Positions 6,286-14,476 of a DNA stretch of 16,283 bases are shown here, one piece after another. The position numbers and the translations under genes are program-made. Under the pieces are notes generated by a model, which saw only the letters and a program-made list of their open reading frames with translations, made no database searches and was not told the DNA's origin. The stretch comes from Gammaproteobacteria bacterium (GTDB lineage: Bacteria; Pseudomonadota; Gammaproteobacteria; Pseudomonadales; UBA7434). The stretch's first letter is position 1. Every line of letters begins with the position of its first letter. Location: assembly GCA_024280785.1 (NCBI GenBank), contig JAJRPK010000319.1, positions 1-16,283 of the forward strand. Reading direction: 5' to 3'.

Positions 6286-7572
6286 ATGAGTGACAACAGC
6301 AAAGACGGTGATAACGGCAAACTTCTTTACTGCTCGTTTTGTGGTAAGAGTCAGCATGAGGTACGAAAACTCATTGCAGGTCCATCGGTGTTTATTTGTG
6401 ATGAATGCGTTGATTTGTGTAACGACATCATTCGTGAAGAAGTGCAAGAAAGTACGGCTGAGGGTGGCGATGAAAGCCTGCCAACGCCTGAGGAGATCAA
6501 TAATACTCTTGATGATTATGTCATCGGTCAACGGCGAGCTAAGAAAGTGCTTGCTGTTGCTGTATACAATCACTATAAGAGGCTTCGATTCAGTGCACCT
6601 GGCAAGCAAGATGCTGTTGAGCTCGGTAAAAGTAATATTTTGCTGGTTGGCCCCACCGGTACGGGTAAAACCTTACTTGCCGAAACTCTGGCGCGACTGC
6701 TAGACGTGCCTTTTACTATTGCTGATGCTACAACACTAACTGAAGCGGGGTATGTGGGTGAAGATGTTGAAAATATTATCCAAAAGCTGCTGCAGAAGTG
6801 TGATTACGACGTCGAAAAAGCTCAAGTTGGTATTGTTTATATCGACGAAATCGACAAGATATCCAGAAAGTCAGATAACCCATCGATTACTCGAGATGTA
6901 TCGGGTGAAGGTGTTCAGCAGGCACTTTTAAAGTTGCTCGAGGGGACAGTTGCATCGGTTCCCCCTCAAGGCGGACGCAAACATCCACAGCAAGAATTTT
7001 TACAAGTCGACACGACCAATATTTTGTTTATATGTGGTGGTGCATTTGCAGGCTTGGATAAAATTATTCGGGATCGCTCTGAAAAAAGCGGTATAGGATT
7101 TAACGCCGAAGTTAAGAGCAAAGAAGAGACTAAGAACTTTGGCGAAGTTTTGTTTGATCTTGAGCCAGAAGATTTGGTTCGTTATGGTCTGATTCCAGAG
7201 TTTGTTGGTCGTTTACCTGTCATTGCGACGCTTGAAGAGTTAGATCAAGATGCGTTAGTGCGAATTTTAACCGAGCCTAAGAATGCGCTTACTAAGCAAT
7301 ACAGTAAGCTATTTGAAATGGAAGGCGTTGAAGTCGATTTTCGCGAAGACGCTTTGCGAGCCATCGCTAGTCGTGCAATGGGACGTAAGACTGGTGCGCG
7401 AGGTCTTCGTTCGATCCTTGAATCAGTGCTTCTAGATACGATGTACAACATCCCTTCGCAAACGGGTGTTTCCAAGGTGGTTATTGATAAGTCGGTTATT
7501 ACGGGTGACTCTGAACCCCTCATTGTTTATGAGCAAATTGATGCTCCAAAAGCGGCGACTGAAGATTCCTAA
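6286..7572 (+). CDS. clpX: ATP-dependent Clp protease ATP-binding subunit ClpX
   Basis: ClpX is the hexameric AAA+ unfoldase that recognises tagged substrates and threads them into ClpP; it also remodels complexes on its own. The protein is 428 residues, close to E. coli ClpX (424). An N-terminal zinc-binding domain shows Cys16-Cys19-Cys38-Cys41. Walker A GPTGTGKT is at 122-129, pore loop 1 GYVG at 155-158, Walker B IVYIDEID at 183-190 and pore loop 2 RKH at 231-233. The ClpP-docking IGF tripeptide is at 270-272, and the sensor-2 region contains GARGLRSI. All key motifs are intact. ATG 6286 is preceded by GAGG (6272-6275). It follows clpP by 262 bp and precedes lon by 216 bp. Confidence 0.97.
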   Translation: MSDNSKDGDNGKLLYCSFCGKSQHEVRKLIAGPSVFICDECVDLCNDIIREEVQESTAEGGDESLPTPEEINNTLDDYVIGQRRAKKVLAVAVYNHYKRLRFSAPGKQDAVELGKSNILLVGPTGTGKTLLAETLARLLDVPFTIADATTLTEAGYVGEDVENIIQKLLQKCDYDVEKAQVGIVYIDEIDKISRKSDNPSITRDVSGEGVQQALLKLLEGTVASVPPQGGRKHPQQEFLQVDTTNILFICGGAFAGLDKIIRDRSEKSGIGFNAEVKSKEETKNFGEVLFDLEPEDLVRYGLIPEFVGRLPVIATLEELDQDALVRILTEPKNALTKQYSKLFEMEGVEVDFREDALRAIASRAMGRKTGARGLRSILESVLLDTMYNIPSQTGVSKVVIDKSVITGDSEPLIVYEQIDAPKAATEDS

Positions 7573-7609
7573 AATCGCCGTAGTCTAGGTTATTCCCTTA
7601 AAATTAGGG

Positions 7610-7637
7610 GTTGTAATTCTGTTTTACGACTCCATAT
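7610..7637 (+). promoter_or_regulatory. Candidate heat-shock (sigma32) promoter of lon
   Basis: GTTGTAA (7610-7616) matches the sigma32 -35 consensus CTTGAAA at 5 of 7 positions. CTCCATAT (7630-7637) matches CCCCATNT at 6 of 7 informative positions. The spacer is 13 bp, within the accepted range. Transcription would start near 7644, giving a leader of about 145 nt. Heat-shock control of lon is established in E. coli; its use here is inference. Confidence 0.5.
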
Positions 7638-7651
7638 TCTTTGATAGCATC

Positions 7652-7657
7652 TATAAT
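7652..7657 (+). promoter_or_regulatory. Possible sigma70 -10 box for lon
   Basis: A perfect TATAAT sits at 7652-7657, about 15 bp past the heat-shock -10-like element. No good -35 is found 16-18 bp upstream, so this is a housekeeping promoter candidate only. Confidence 0.35.
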
Positions 7658-7673
7658 GTTGGGTCTATATGCG

Positions 7674-7766
7674 TACCGCATACTTGTTGTGGTGCGGTAT
7701 AGGCCATACCTGTCTGAGCGAGCTGCGATTATCTCCGTGTTAATTGAGATAACTGCGTATATGGCC
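7674..7766 (+). repeat. Cluster of overlapping inverted repeats in the lon leader
   Basis: Four inverted repeats occupy 93 bases. They are TACCGCA (7674-7680)/TGCGGTA (7693-7699), GGTAT (7696-7700)/ATACC (7706-7710), GGCCATA (7702-7708)/TATGGCC (7760-7766), and TTATCTC (7729-7735)/GAGATAA (7746-7752). The fourth is nested in the third, while the second overlaps both the first and the third. All lie downstream of the candidate promoters and before the Shine-Dalgarno site (7779-7782), so the RNA could adopt alternative folds. Confidence 0.65.
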
Positions 7767-7788
7767 ACTCACTAACTTGAGGTGAATC

Positions 7789-10224
7789 ATGAGTTTAAAG
7801 CTTCCACTCTTACCCTTGCGCGATGTTGTGGTGTATCCACAAATGGTAGTGCCGTTGTTTGTTGGTCGAGAAAAGTCCATAAGAGCACTCGAAGCGGCCA
7901 TGGCAGATGACAAACAAATTCTTTTAGTCGCACAAACTGAGGCTGAAATTGACGATCCCTCTACCGATAATTTGTTTACTGTGGGTACAGTGTCCACCAT
8001 ATTACAGATGCTTCGGTTGCCAGATGGCACGGTAAAAGTTTTGGTTGAAGGCGGGCAGCGGGTCAACATTGTTGCAATATCTTCTAGTGTGGAGGATTCC
8101 GCCGATGATGATAGTGCTTACTTAGATGCTGAAGTTACTTTTTTTGATGAGAAAGACGTTGATGAGAAAGAGGCTAAGGAATTAACCGCCGTGTTGAGTT
8201 CTCAGTTTGAACAATATGTCAAAGTGAGCAAAAAAGTTCCTGTCGAAGTGTTATCGTCACTGTCTGGTATAGATTCAGTTAGTCGATTAGTTGATACTAT
8301 CGCAACACATTTGGTCTTGGATATCCCCCAAAAGCAAGAAGTGTTAGAGGCTGTAGAATTACCTTCACGCGCTGAGTTATTGATGGTGTATATGGAGGAA
8401 GAAATTGATTTATTTCGCGTAGGTAAAAAAATTCGCGGGCGGGTAAAAAAACAAATGGAAAAATCTCAGCGAGAGTACTATCTCAATGAGCAGATTAAAG
8501 CCATTCAAAAAGAACTGGGGAGCATGGAAGAAGTTCCTAACGAGCTTGATGAGTTACAGAAAAAAATTGATGAAGCGGGCATGACCTCGGAGGCTGAGAA
8601 AAAAACAACAACTGAATTAAGTAAGCTGAAAATGATGTCGCCCATGTCGGCAGAAGCATCCGTTGTTCGGAGCTACATTGATTGGATTGTTGGAGTCCCT
8701 TGGAAGAAGAGAAGTAAAATTCGCCATGATTTAGTAAAAGCTGAAAAAATTCTAAATGAAGATCATTACGGACTGGATGATGTAAAAGATCGAATTCTTG
8801 AGTATTTAGCGGTGCAAAAGCGAGTAAAAAAGCTCAAAGGTCCTGTGCTTTGCTTAGTGGGTCCGCCGGGTGTAGGTAAAACTTCCTTGGGCGAGTCTAT
8901 CGCTAGAGCAACTAACCGAAAATTTGTCAGAATGGCTCTTGGTGGTGTTCGTGACGAGGCTGAAATACGAGGGCATAGACGGACTTATATTGGTTCGATG
9001 CCGGGAAAGATATTGCAAAAAATCTCTAAGGTGGGCGTAAAGAATCCACTATTCCTACTGGATGAAATTGACAAGATGGGGATGGATAGTCGTGGCGATC
9101 CGGCGTCAGCCCTACTTGAAGTGTTAGACCCTGAGCAAAACCATACCTTTAATGACCATTACTTAGAGGTAGATTACGACTTATCTGACGTGATGTTTGT
9201 TTGTACTTCTAATTCGATGAATATTCCTGCCCCTTTGTTGGATAGGATGGAAGTGATTCGAATTCCAGGTTACACAGAGGACGAGAAGTTAAAAATTGCC
9301 GAGAGATATTTATTGCCGAAACAGTTACAAGATAACGGTATAAAACCCGGCGAATTAGAAATTGAGTCTTCTGCATTACTTGCTCTTATTCGTTGTTATA
9401 CGCGAGAAGCTGGCGTTAGATCGTTAGACCGGCAGATAGCAAAGGTGGTTCGTAAGACCGTAAAGGCATTGATTACTGATGAACTGAGTGCGCCAGTAAC
9501 TATTACCGAAGAAAATCTTTCCGAGTACAGCGGGGTGGAAAAATTCAAATACGGTCAGGCAGATGAAGATAACCGAATTGGTCAGGTTACAGGTTTAGCT
9601 TGGACTCAGGCAGGTGGTGAATTGCTGACGATTGAGGTCGCGTCAGTCCCTGGAAAAGGGCGCCACGTGAAGACTGGATCATTAGGCGACGTCATGCAAG
9701 AGTCTATACAAGCGGCGACTACAGTCGTGCGTTCTCGCGCCCAAATATTAGGGATTCCCGGTAATTTTCATGAAAAATATGATTGCCATTTTCATGTGCC
9801 GGAGGGGGCGACACCTAAAGACGGCCCGAGCGCAGGTATTGGGATGTGCACAGCATTGGTTTCGTCTTTGACTCAAATACCTGTACTTTCGGAGGTTGCG
9901 ATGACAGGTGAAATAACGCTTCGCGGACAGGTTTTACCTATAGGCGGGCTGAAAGAAAAGTTGTTGGCGGCACACCGTGGGGGAATAAAAATCGTGATAA
10001 TTCCCGAAGAGAACGAACGGGACCTGAGGGACATCCCCGAGAATATTAAGAGTGCGCTTACCATTAAGCCCGTTAAATGGATAGATGAGGTTCTCGAAAT
10101 AGCTTTAGAAAAAATGCCTGACCCATTGAGTGATGAGGATTTTGAGAGTCAGGGTGATCCCAACGGGTCACAAGGCGATAAAGTAGCAGATATGTCTGAG
10201 AAGAGAAGCGTAAAACCCCATTGA
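7789..10224 (+). CDS. lon: ATP-dependent Lon protease (LonA type)
   Basis: Lon is a cytoplasmic homohexameric AAA+ serine protease that removes misfolded proteins and short-lived regulators. The protein is 811 residues (E. coli 784). The N-terminal substrate-binding LON domain begins LPLLPLRDVVVYPQMVVPLF, followed by a coiled, charged region around 215-285. Walker A GPPGVGKTS is at 358-366, Walker B LFLLDEID at 421-428, and the proteolytic dyad is Ser681 (DGPSAGIGM) and Lys724 (GGLKEKLLAA). The start ATG has GAGG (7779-7782) 6 nt upstream. After the conserved end near EVLEIALEKM there is an acidic, serine/glycine-rich tail of about 35 residues that looks longer than in E. coli and seems disordered. 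A sigma32-like promoter and a structured leader precede the gene. No terminator is evident downstream. Confidence 0.97.
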   Translation: MSLKLPLLPLRDVVVYPQMVVPLFVGREKSIRALEAAMADDKQILLVAQTEAEIDDPSTDNLFTVGTVSTILQMLRLPDGTVKVLVEGGQRVNIVAISSSVEDSADDDSAYLDAEVTFFDEKDVDEKEAKELTAVLSSQFEQYVKVSKKVPVEVLSSLSGIDSVSRLVDTIATHLVLDIPQKQEVLEAVELPSRAELLMVYMEEEIDLFRVGKKIRGRVKKQMEKSQREYYLNEQIKAIQKELGSMEEVPNELDELQKKIDEAGMTSEAEKKTTTELSKLKMMSPMSAEASVVRSYIDWIVGVPWKKRSKIRHDLVKAEKILNEDHYGLDDVKDRILEYLAVQKRVKKLKGPVLCLVGPPGVGKTSLGESIARATNRKFVRMALGGVRDEAEIRGHRRTYIGSMPGKILQKISKVGVKNPLFLLDEIDKMGMDSRGDPASALLEVLDPEQNHTFNDHYLEVDYDLSDVMFVCTSNSMNIPAPLLDRMEVIRIPGYTEDEKLKIAERYLLPKQLQDNGIKPGELEIESSALLALIRCYTREAGVRSLDRQIAKVVRKTVKALITDELSAPVTITEENLSEYSGVEKFKYGQADEDNRIGQVTGLAWTQAGGELLTIEVASVPGKGRHVKTGSLGDVMQESIQAATTVVRSRAQILGIPGNFHEKYDCHFHVPEGATPKDGPSAGIGMCTALVSSLTQIPVLSEVAMTGEITLRGQVLPIGGLKEKLLAAHRGGIKIVIIPEENERDLRDIPENIKSALTIKPVKWIDEVLEIALEKMPDPLSDEDFESQGDPNGSQGDKVADMSEKRSVKPH

Positions 10225-10739
10225 TCGTTCGTAATAGCGAAGAGTGGATATAGAGCTTGGCGCAAGAATTAGGTAAATTGTGCGGAACCACAGGTTAAAA
10301 TGGTGAAAACGCTGCTGTCTTAGACTGTTTTCTTGACCCTATCCGCGGCTGTTGGTATAAATGCTCCGCCGTTCTTATTGCCCGCAGAATAGTTAGCAGT
10401 GATGGATGGTGAGCTAGACCCAGGCTGAAATAACGAGGTTGTTTTAATCTGCTCTAGCTTGATTTAGAAACATGTTTAATTAATGAAAAATGGCGGGTAA
10501 GCGAGTAAATTGGGTGGCTATCATTTTCTATCCGATGGTATATTGCTAGCTTTGTCGATTTGAGATGTCGTAAAATAGCGAACAGCGACGATGATGGGTG
10601 TGGACTCGAAAAGCGTAAGTTGAGCAGTGGCCAATCAAATAGGGCTGCTGGTGTTTAATCGACGTCCGCTACAACCATACGCACGATATTTATAGGCAGT
10701 ATATAAATCAAAACTAAATACTAAATTAAGGGGTAACGC
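10225..10739. other. 515-bp gap between lon and hupB
   Basis: I find no credible protein gene or known RNA here. A 7-bp perfect inverted repeat AGCTAGA (10412-10418) / TCTAGCT (10453-10459) encloses 34 nt. An AT-rich 7-bp inverted repeat ATTTATA (10688-10694) / TATAAAT (10702-10708) lies 31 bp before hupB and may overlap its promoter. No consensus -35/-10 pair or terminator could be assigned with confidence. Confidence 0.5.
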
Positions 10740-11012
10740 ATGAATAAATCAGAATTAATTGATGCTATAGCTTTGTCGGCAGACATTTCCAAAGCTGCGG
10801 CTGGACGAGCACTAGATGCTACGGTCGATACCATTTCGGAAACACTTAAGGGTGGCGAGCAAGTGGCGCTGGTGGGCTTTGGAACCTTTCAGGTAAAAGA
10901 TAGGGCTGCTCGAATTGGGCGAAACCCACAGACTGGTGAGCCAATTCAAATTAAAGCTTCTAGAGTACCCAGCTTTAAAGCAGGCAAAGCCTTAAAGGAT
11001 GCTGTTAATTAG
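10740..11012 (+). CDS. hupB: DNA-binding protein HU-beta
   Basis: HU is the small, abundant nucleoid protein that bends and compacts DNA as a dimer. The protein is 90 residues, exactly the usual length, and starts MNKSELIDAI, very close to E. coli HU-beta. The IHF/HU signature region runs from GFGTF at 46-50 to RNPQTG at 61-66, with the intercalating Pro63. The C-terminus KAGKALKDAVN is conserved. ATG 10740 has a strong AAGGGG (10728-10733) 6 nt upstream. It lies in the classic lon-hupB-ppiD order. A strong terminator at 11176-11213 closes its transcript. HU-alpha could in principle look similar, but both the context and the N-terminus favour HU-beta. Confidence 0.96.
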   Translation: MNKSELIDAIALSADISKAAAGRALDATVDTISETLKGGEQVALVGFGTFQVKDRAARIGRNPQTGEPIQIKASRVPSFKAGKALKDAVN

Positions 11013-11175
11013 CAATCGATTAATCGTGTAACTGATTTGGTCTACGTTATAGAGGCTCCAAGAAAAGGGCAGGCTTTCCTGACGATCAGTAGGTTAAAAT
11101 GGATCGAGCTTAGCAAGGTTTAGAGTTAGTTTTAATTGTCGAGCCATATCAGCAAACATGCAAATCAACAAAATG

Positions 11176-11213
11176 GCGCATCAATTTCGTTGAAATGATG
11201 CGCTATTTTTTTT
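11176..11213 (+). terminator. Strong rho-independent terminator after hupB, directly before ppiD
   Basis: GCGCATCA (11176-11183) pairs perfectly with TGATGCGC (11196-11203). A further TTTC/GAAA pairing lies inside the loop (11185-11188/11192-11195, triloop GTT), and T A plus eight T follow (11204-11213). It ends 13 nt before the ppiD ATG, so any ppiD message starting upstream must carry this hairpin. Confidence 0.9.
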
Positions 11214-11226
11214 GAGTGAAACCAAT

Positions 11227-13134
11227 ATGCTTCAAACAATTCGCGACAATATTAAAGGCCGCACCGCAAAAGTTATCTTGGGTATCATTATCGTACCCTT
11301 TGTTTTTTTTGGTATAGGTTCATTGGTGGACGATGGTGGCCCTCCCATCGTACTAGAAATTAATGGAGAAGAGGTCAATCAGGCTCAATTCCAACAGCAG
11401 TTAATTAGCTATAGGCGGGGATTAACCGCACGAATGGGCAAAGACATTGATTATGCTCAGCTATCCGATGAAAAACTGGCGCCGCAAGTTCTGAAAATCT
11501 TAACCGAGAAAACCCTGATAGAGCAGGCGGTAAGGGTTATGAATATTAGGGCGCCCGAGGCAATGGTCAATAGCATGATCACCGAAATGGATGCGTTCCA
11601 GATTGATGGCCGATTTTCAAATGATCAAATGGCTAGAGCGTTGGCTGATCAGGGGCGTAATTTAGCGATGCTTCAAGATCAGTTGGCAACGGCACTGCGA
11701 ATTAATCAGTTACAAACCGGTATTGGGATGAGCAACTTTTCTTTGGATTTTAATAACCAATTATTGCTCGATATTTACAATGAAACGCGAGAGATAAATT
11801 GGATTAAATTACCCATAGTAGATATCACAAAAAATACTGTGGTCAGTGATCAAGATGTAGAATCTTATTACAACAGCCATCTAAGTGATTATCAAAGCGA
11901 GCTTTTGGTTACCCTCGAGTATCTAGAGTTAAATGCTGAAAATCTTACTGAGCCTGTTTCAGATGAAGATGTTGAGCAAGAGTACAAAAATCGACTTGCC
12001 AATTTTGTGTCCGGTGAAAATAGAAATGTTTCGCACATTCTTCTTGAGGTTAATGATGAACAAACCAAAGAAAGTGCATTAAACCGGCTTTTGAAAATAA
12101 AAGAGCGATTAGCTGCGGGTGAGAAATTTTCAGAGCTCGCGGTAGAGTATTCTCAAGATGTCGGGAGCGCGAAAGAGGGAGGGTCTTTAGGTTATACCAA
12201 AAAAGACGATAGCTACCCAAAAAACTTTGAGCATGCAATTTTTTCGCTGGCTTTGAATGAAGTGTCCGAACCGGTCGAAACTGATGCGGGATTGCATCTT
12301 GTTACGGTTACCGATATCGAAGCTATTGAGTTTCCAGAATTAGAAGAATTGCGACCGACTATCTTTAATCAAATACAGTCGCGCAGAGTGCGAGAGCGCT
12401 ATGTTCTTTTGCGTGAGCAGCTTAAGGATATTGCGTTTAACGCTGCTGATTTAGAAGAGCCAGGAAGACTTCTGGATCTCCAGGTTAAACAGACTATTGC
12501 TGTTGGTCGATCGGGTGTTCCATCATTGGGAGCGTCGCAGCCAGAGAGTTCTCCGCTGTTAGCTGATGGGCGTGTTTTACAGGCGGCATTCAGCGACCAG
12601 GTTTATAATGAAGGTTTAAACAGTGATGTGCTCGAGTTGTCGTCAAATCGCAGTGTCGTGGTTCGGATTAAAGAAATCTTTCAGCCCCGTCAGCTTACGT
12701 TGACAGAAGTTTCCAAAGGGATAAATGATATTGTTTTGCGCGAAAAATCTTTTGCTACCTTGGCGAAAATCGTTGACAAAATTAGCCAGAATATTAACGA
12801 TGAAAACGGTTTAGAAGAGCAAGCTCGTCAAGCAGGCTATACTGCATCGGTTGGTACCAAGGTCACCAGAAGAAGCACAGAGGTCGATAGTTCTTTTTTG
12901 AGGACAGTTTTTGAAACACCTCGTAGTGTGATCGAAACTAAGCAAGTGCTTGATATGGTGGCCGATTCTGGAGACGCTTACTTATTTCAGCTAATTAAAG
13001 TGGGCGTTGGTGACGCGGATACGGGGCAATATCGCGAGGCATTAGAGCGCCAGGCACAGATGTTCGCTGGGCGACAAGATTTGGAAGCCTTTATGAAAGA
13101 GCTCAATGCTAAAGCAGAGATCTCGCAGTTTTAG
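11227..13134 (+). CDS. ppiD: PpiD, membrane-anchored periplasmic chaperone with a parvulin-like domain
   Basis: PpiD helps newly exported proteins leave the Sec translocon; it is anchored in the inner membrane with its bulk in the periplasm. The protein is 635 residues (E. coli 623). It has a short cytoplasmic start MLQTIRDNIKGR, one membrane anchor at about 14-33 (AKVILGIIIVPFVFFGIGSL) and a SurA-like N-terminal chaperone region. A parvulin (PPIC) domain at about 268-365 starts NVSHILLEV and contains YSQDVGSAKEGGSLGY and GLHLVTVTDIE. A C-terminal helical domain follows. Parvulin domains of PpiD proteins are often weak or inactive isomerases, so activity is not assured. ATG 11227 is chosen because MLQ-IRDN matches Pseudomonas-type PpiD. 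A frame extension to TTG 11212 would overlap the terminator T-run. The ribosome-binding site is weak (GAGTG, 11214-11218). Confidence 0.93.
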   Translation: MLQTIRDNIKGRTAKVILGIIIVPFVFFGIGSLVDDGGPPIVLEINGEEVNQAQFQQQLISYRRGLTARMGKDIDYAQLSDEKLAPQVLKILTEKTLIEQAVRVMNIRAPEAMVNSMITEMDAFQIDGRFSNDQMARALADQGRNLAMLQDQLATALRINQLQTGIGMSNFSLDFNNQLLLDIYNETREINWIKLPIVDITKNTVVSDQDVESYYNSHLSDYQSELLVTLEYLELNAENLTEPVSDEDVEQEYKNRLANFVSGENRNVSHILLEVNDEQTKESALNRLLKIKERLAAGEKFSELAVEYSQDVGSAKEGGSLGYTKKDDSYPKNFEHAIFSLALNEVSEPVETDAGLHLVTVTDIEAIEFPELEELRPTIFNQIQSRRVRERYVLLREQLKDIAFNAADLEEPGRLLDLQVKQTIAVGRSGVPSLGASQPESSPLLADGRVLQAAFSDQVYNEGLNSDVLELSSNRSVVVRIKEIFQPRQLTLTEVSKGINDIVLREKSFATLAKIVDKISQNINDENGLEEQARQAGYTASVGTKVTRRSTEVDSSFLRTVFETPRSVIETKQVLDMVADSGDAYLFQLIKVGVGDADTGQYREALERQAQMFAGRQDLEAFMKELNAKAEISQF

Positions 13135-13221
13135 TTGGGTAAAGGTTGGAATGCAGTCCAGAAGTTTTAAACCTGCGCTTGAATGTTGATGATTGTTGGA
13201 TCATGTCATTAATTAATAGCC

Positions 13222-13242
13222 TCTCAAACTTTCAGTGTGAGA
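13222..13242 (+). repeat. Hairpin in the gap between ppiD and the serA-like gene
   Basis: TCTCA (13222-13226) pairs with TGAGA (13238-13242); after one A-G mismatch, three more pairs close a triloop. No T-run follows. It could be part of the ppiD 3' end or of the next gene's control region. Confidence 0.4.
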
Positions 13243-13286
13243 ACTAATATTTATAACTGAGCGTAGTAGCGTTACTGCGTGAATTT

Positions 13287-13290
13287 GGAG
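13287..13290 (+). promoter_or_regulatory. Shine-Dalgarno site deciding the GTG start of the serA-like gene
   Basis: GGAG lies 8 nt before GTG 13299 but only 2 nt before the alternative GTG at 13293, so 13299 is the better start. Confidence 0.65.
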
Positions 13291-13298
13291 TAGTGAAA

Positions 13299-14468
13299 GT
13301 GTACAAGGTCAAGACGTTTAATAATATCGCACAGATAGGCCTGGATCAGTTTGATGGTGAGAATTACAGCGTAGGTGAAAACGTTGAAAGCCCTGATGCG
13401 ATTTTGTTGCGAAGCCATAAATTAGGATCGGATGAAATAGGCGATAGTGTTAAGGCGATTGGCCGTGCAGGGGCAGGGGTAAATAACGTTGCTGTTGAGT
13501 GGTGTACAGAACGAGGAATACCTGTTTTTAACGCTCCGGGAGCCAATGCCAATGCGGTCAAAGAGCTTATCATGGTCGGCTTACTTCTTGGTTCAAGAGG
13601 TATTGTGTCAGGTATTTCATATGTCAGCGAATTGGCGGAAATGGAGAGCGCTGACGAGATGAACAAATTGCTTGAGAAAGAAAAAAAGCGATTTAAAGGC
13701 GGTGAAATACATGGCAAAACTTTAGGGGTTGTGGGCCTTGGTGCGATAGGTTCTCAAGTCGCTAACATGGCTCTGATGATGGGCATGAATGTCATTGGCT
13801 ACGATCCTGCTATTTCGATTGAGGCGGCGTGGCGCTTATCGAGTGATGTCAAAAAAATGGATGGTCTCGATGCTCTTCTGAGTAAGTCTGATTTTGTTAC
13901 GTTGCATTTGCCCGTATTGGATGCGACGAGAAATCTTATCAATGCTGAGCGGCTTAGTGCGGTTAAGCCTGGTTGTAAATTATTAAATTTTGCTCGTTCT
14001 GAAATTGTAGATAGTGATGCTATTGTCGAAGCGTTAGATAGCGGTATGTTAGGCGGCTATATTGCAGACTTTCCAAAGCCCGGATTGATTAATCGGGATG
14101 ACGTTATCTTGATGCCGCATATAGGAGCCAGTACTCAAGAAGCAGAAGAAAACTGTGCCGAGATGGCGGCGAAGCAATTAAAAGGCTATTTGGAAAACGG
14201 CAATATTGTTAATTCAGTCAATTTCCCTGCCTTAGAACTCGAACGTTCGTCGGGATATAGGCTTGCTATATGCAACAGAAACGTTACCAATATGCTGGGT
14301 AGTATCACGGCTATCCTTGCGGAATACAAGCTTAACGTAATTGATTTACTTAATAAAAGTCGTAACGATATTGCCTATAACTTAATTGATGTAGAGAGCG
14401 AGCCCTCTACCGAGGCTATTGCTAAATTGCGAGCGATAGACGGCGTTGTGGTTGTACGATTATTGTGA
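13299..14468 (+). CDS. D-3-phosphoglycerate dehydrogenase-like 2-hydroxyacid dehydrogenase with C-terminal ACT domain
   Basis: The family oxidises 3-phosphoglycerate to 3-phosphohydroxypyruvate with NAD, the first step of serine synthesis. The protein is 389 residues (E. coli SerA 410), starts MYKVKTFNNI, and belongs to the shorter SerA type with a C-terminal ACT domain (about 319-389, RLAICNRNVTNMLGSITAIL) that normally senses serine. The Rossmann motif GVVGLGAIGSQVA is at 143-155. Catalytic Arg233 (NFARSEIVD) and His274 (MPHIGAST) are present. The catalytic Glu expected just after DFP is not visible: the segment reads DFPKPGLI (257-264), where relatives as I recall them have DFP followed by N-E-E-L. 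This may lower or change activity, so no gene symbol is assigned. The start is GTG with GGAG 8 nt upstream. Confidence 0.82.
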   Translation: MYKVKTFNNIAQIGLDQFDGENYSVGENVESPDAILLRSHKLGSDEIGDSVKAIGRAGAGVNNVAVEWCTERGIPVFNAPGANANAVKELIMVGLLLGSRGIVSGISYVSELAEMESADEMNKLLEKEKKRFKGGEIHGKTLGVVGLGAIGSQVANMALMMGMNVIGYDPAISIEAAWRLSSDVKKMDGLDALLSKSDFVTLHLPVLDATRNLINAERLSAVKPGCKLLNFARSEIVDSDAIVEALDSGMLGGYIADFPKPGLINRDDVILMPHIGASTQEAEENCAEMAAKQLKGYLENGNIVNSVNFPALELERSSGYRLAICNRNVTNMLGSITAILAEYKLNVIDLLNKSRNDIAYNLIDVESEPSTEAIAKLRAIDGVVVVRLL

Positions 14469-14476
14469 ATCTAACG

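Noticed and set aside
6290..6703. A 137-codon plus-strand frame overlapping clpX in another frame.
   Set aside because: It overlaps the conserved ClpX zinc-binding and Walker A region and its translation resembles no protein family.
11212..11226. TTG start of ppiD at 11212.
   Set aside because: It would sit in the terminator T-run with no ribosome-binding site, and the family N-terminus begins at MLQ.
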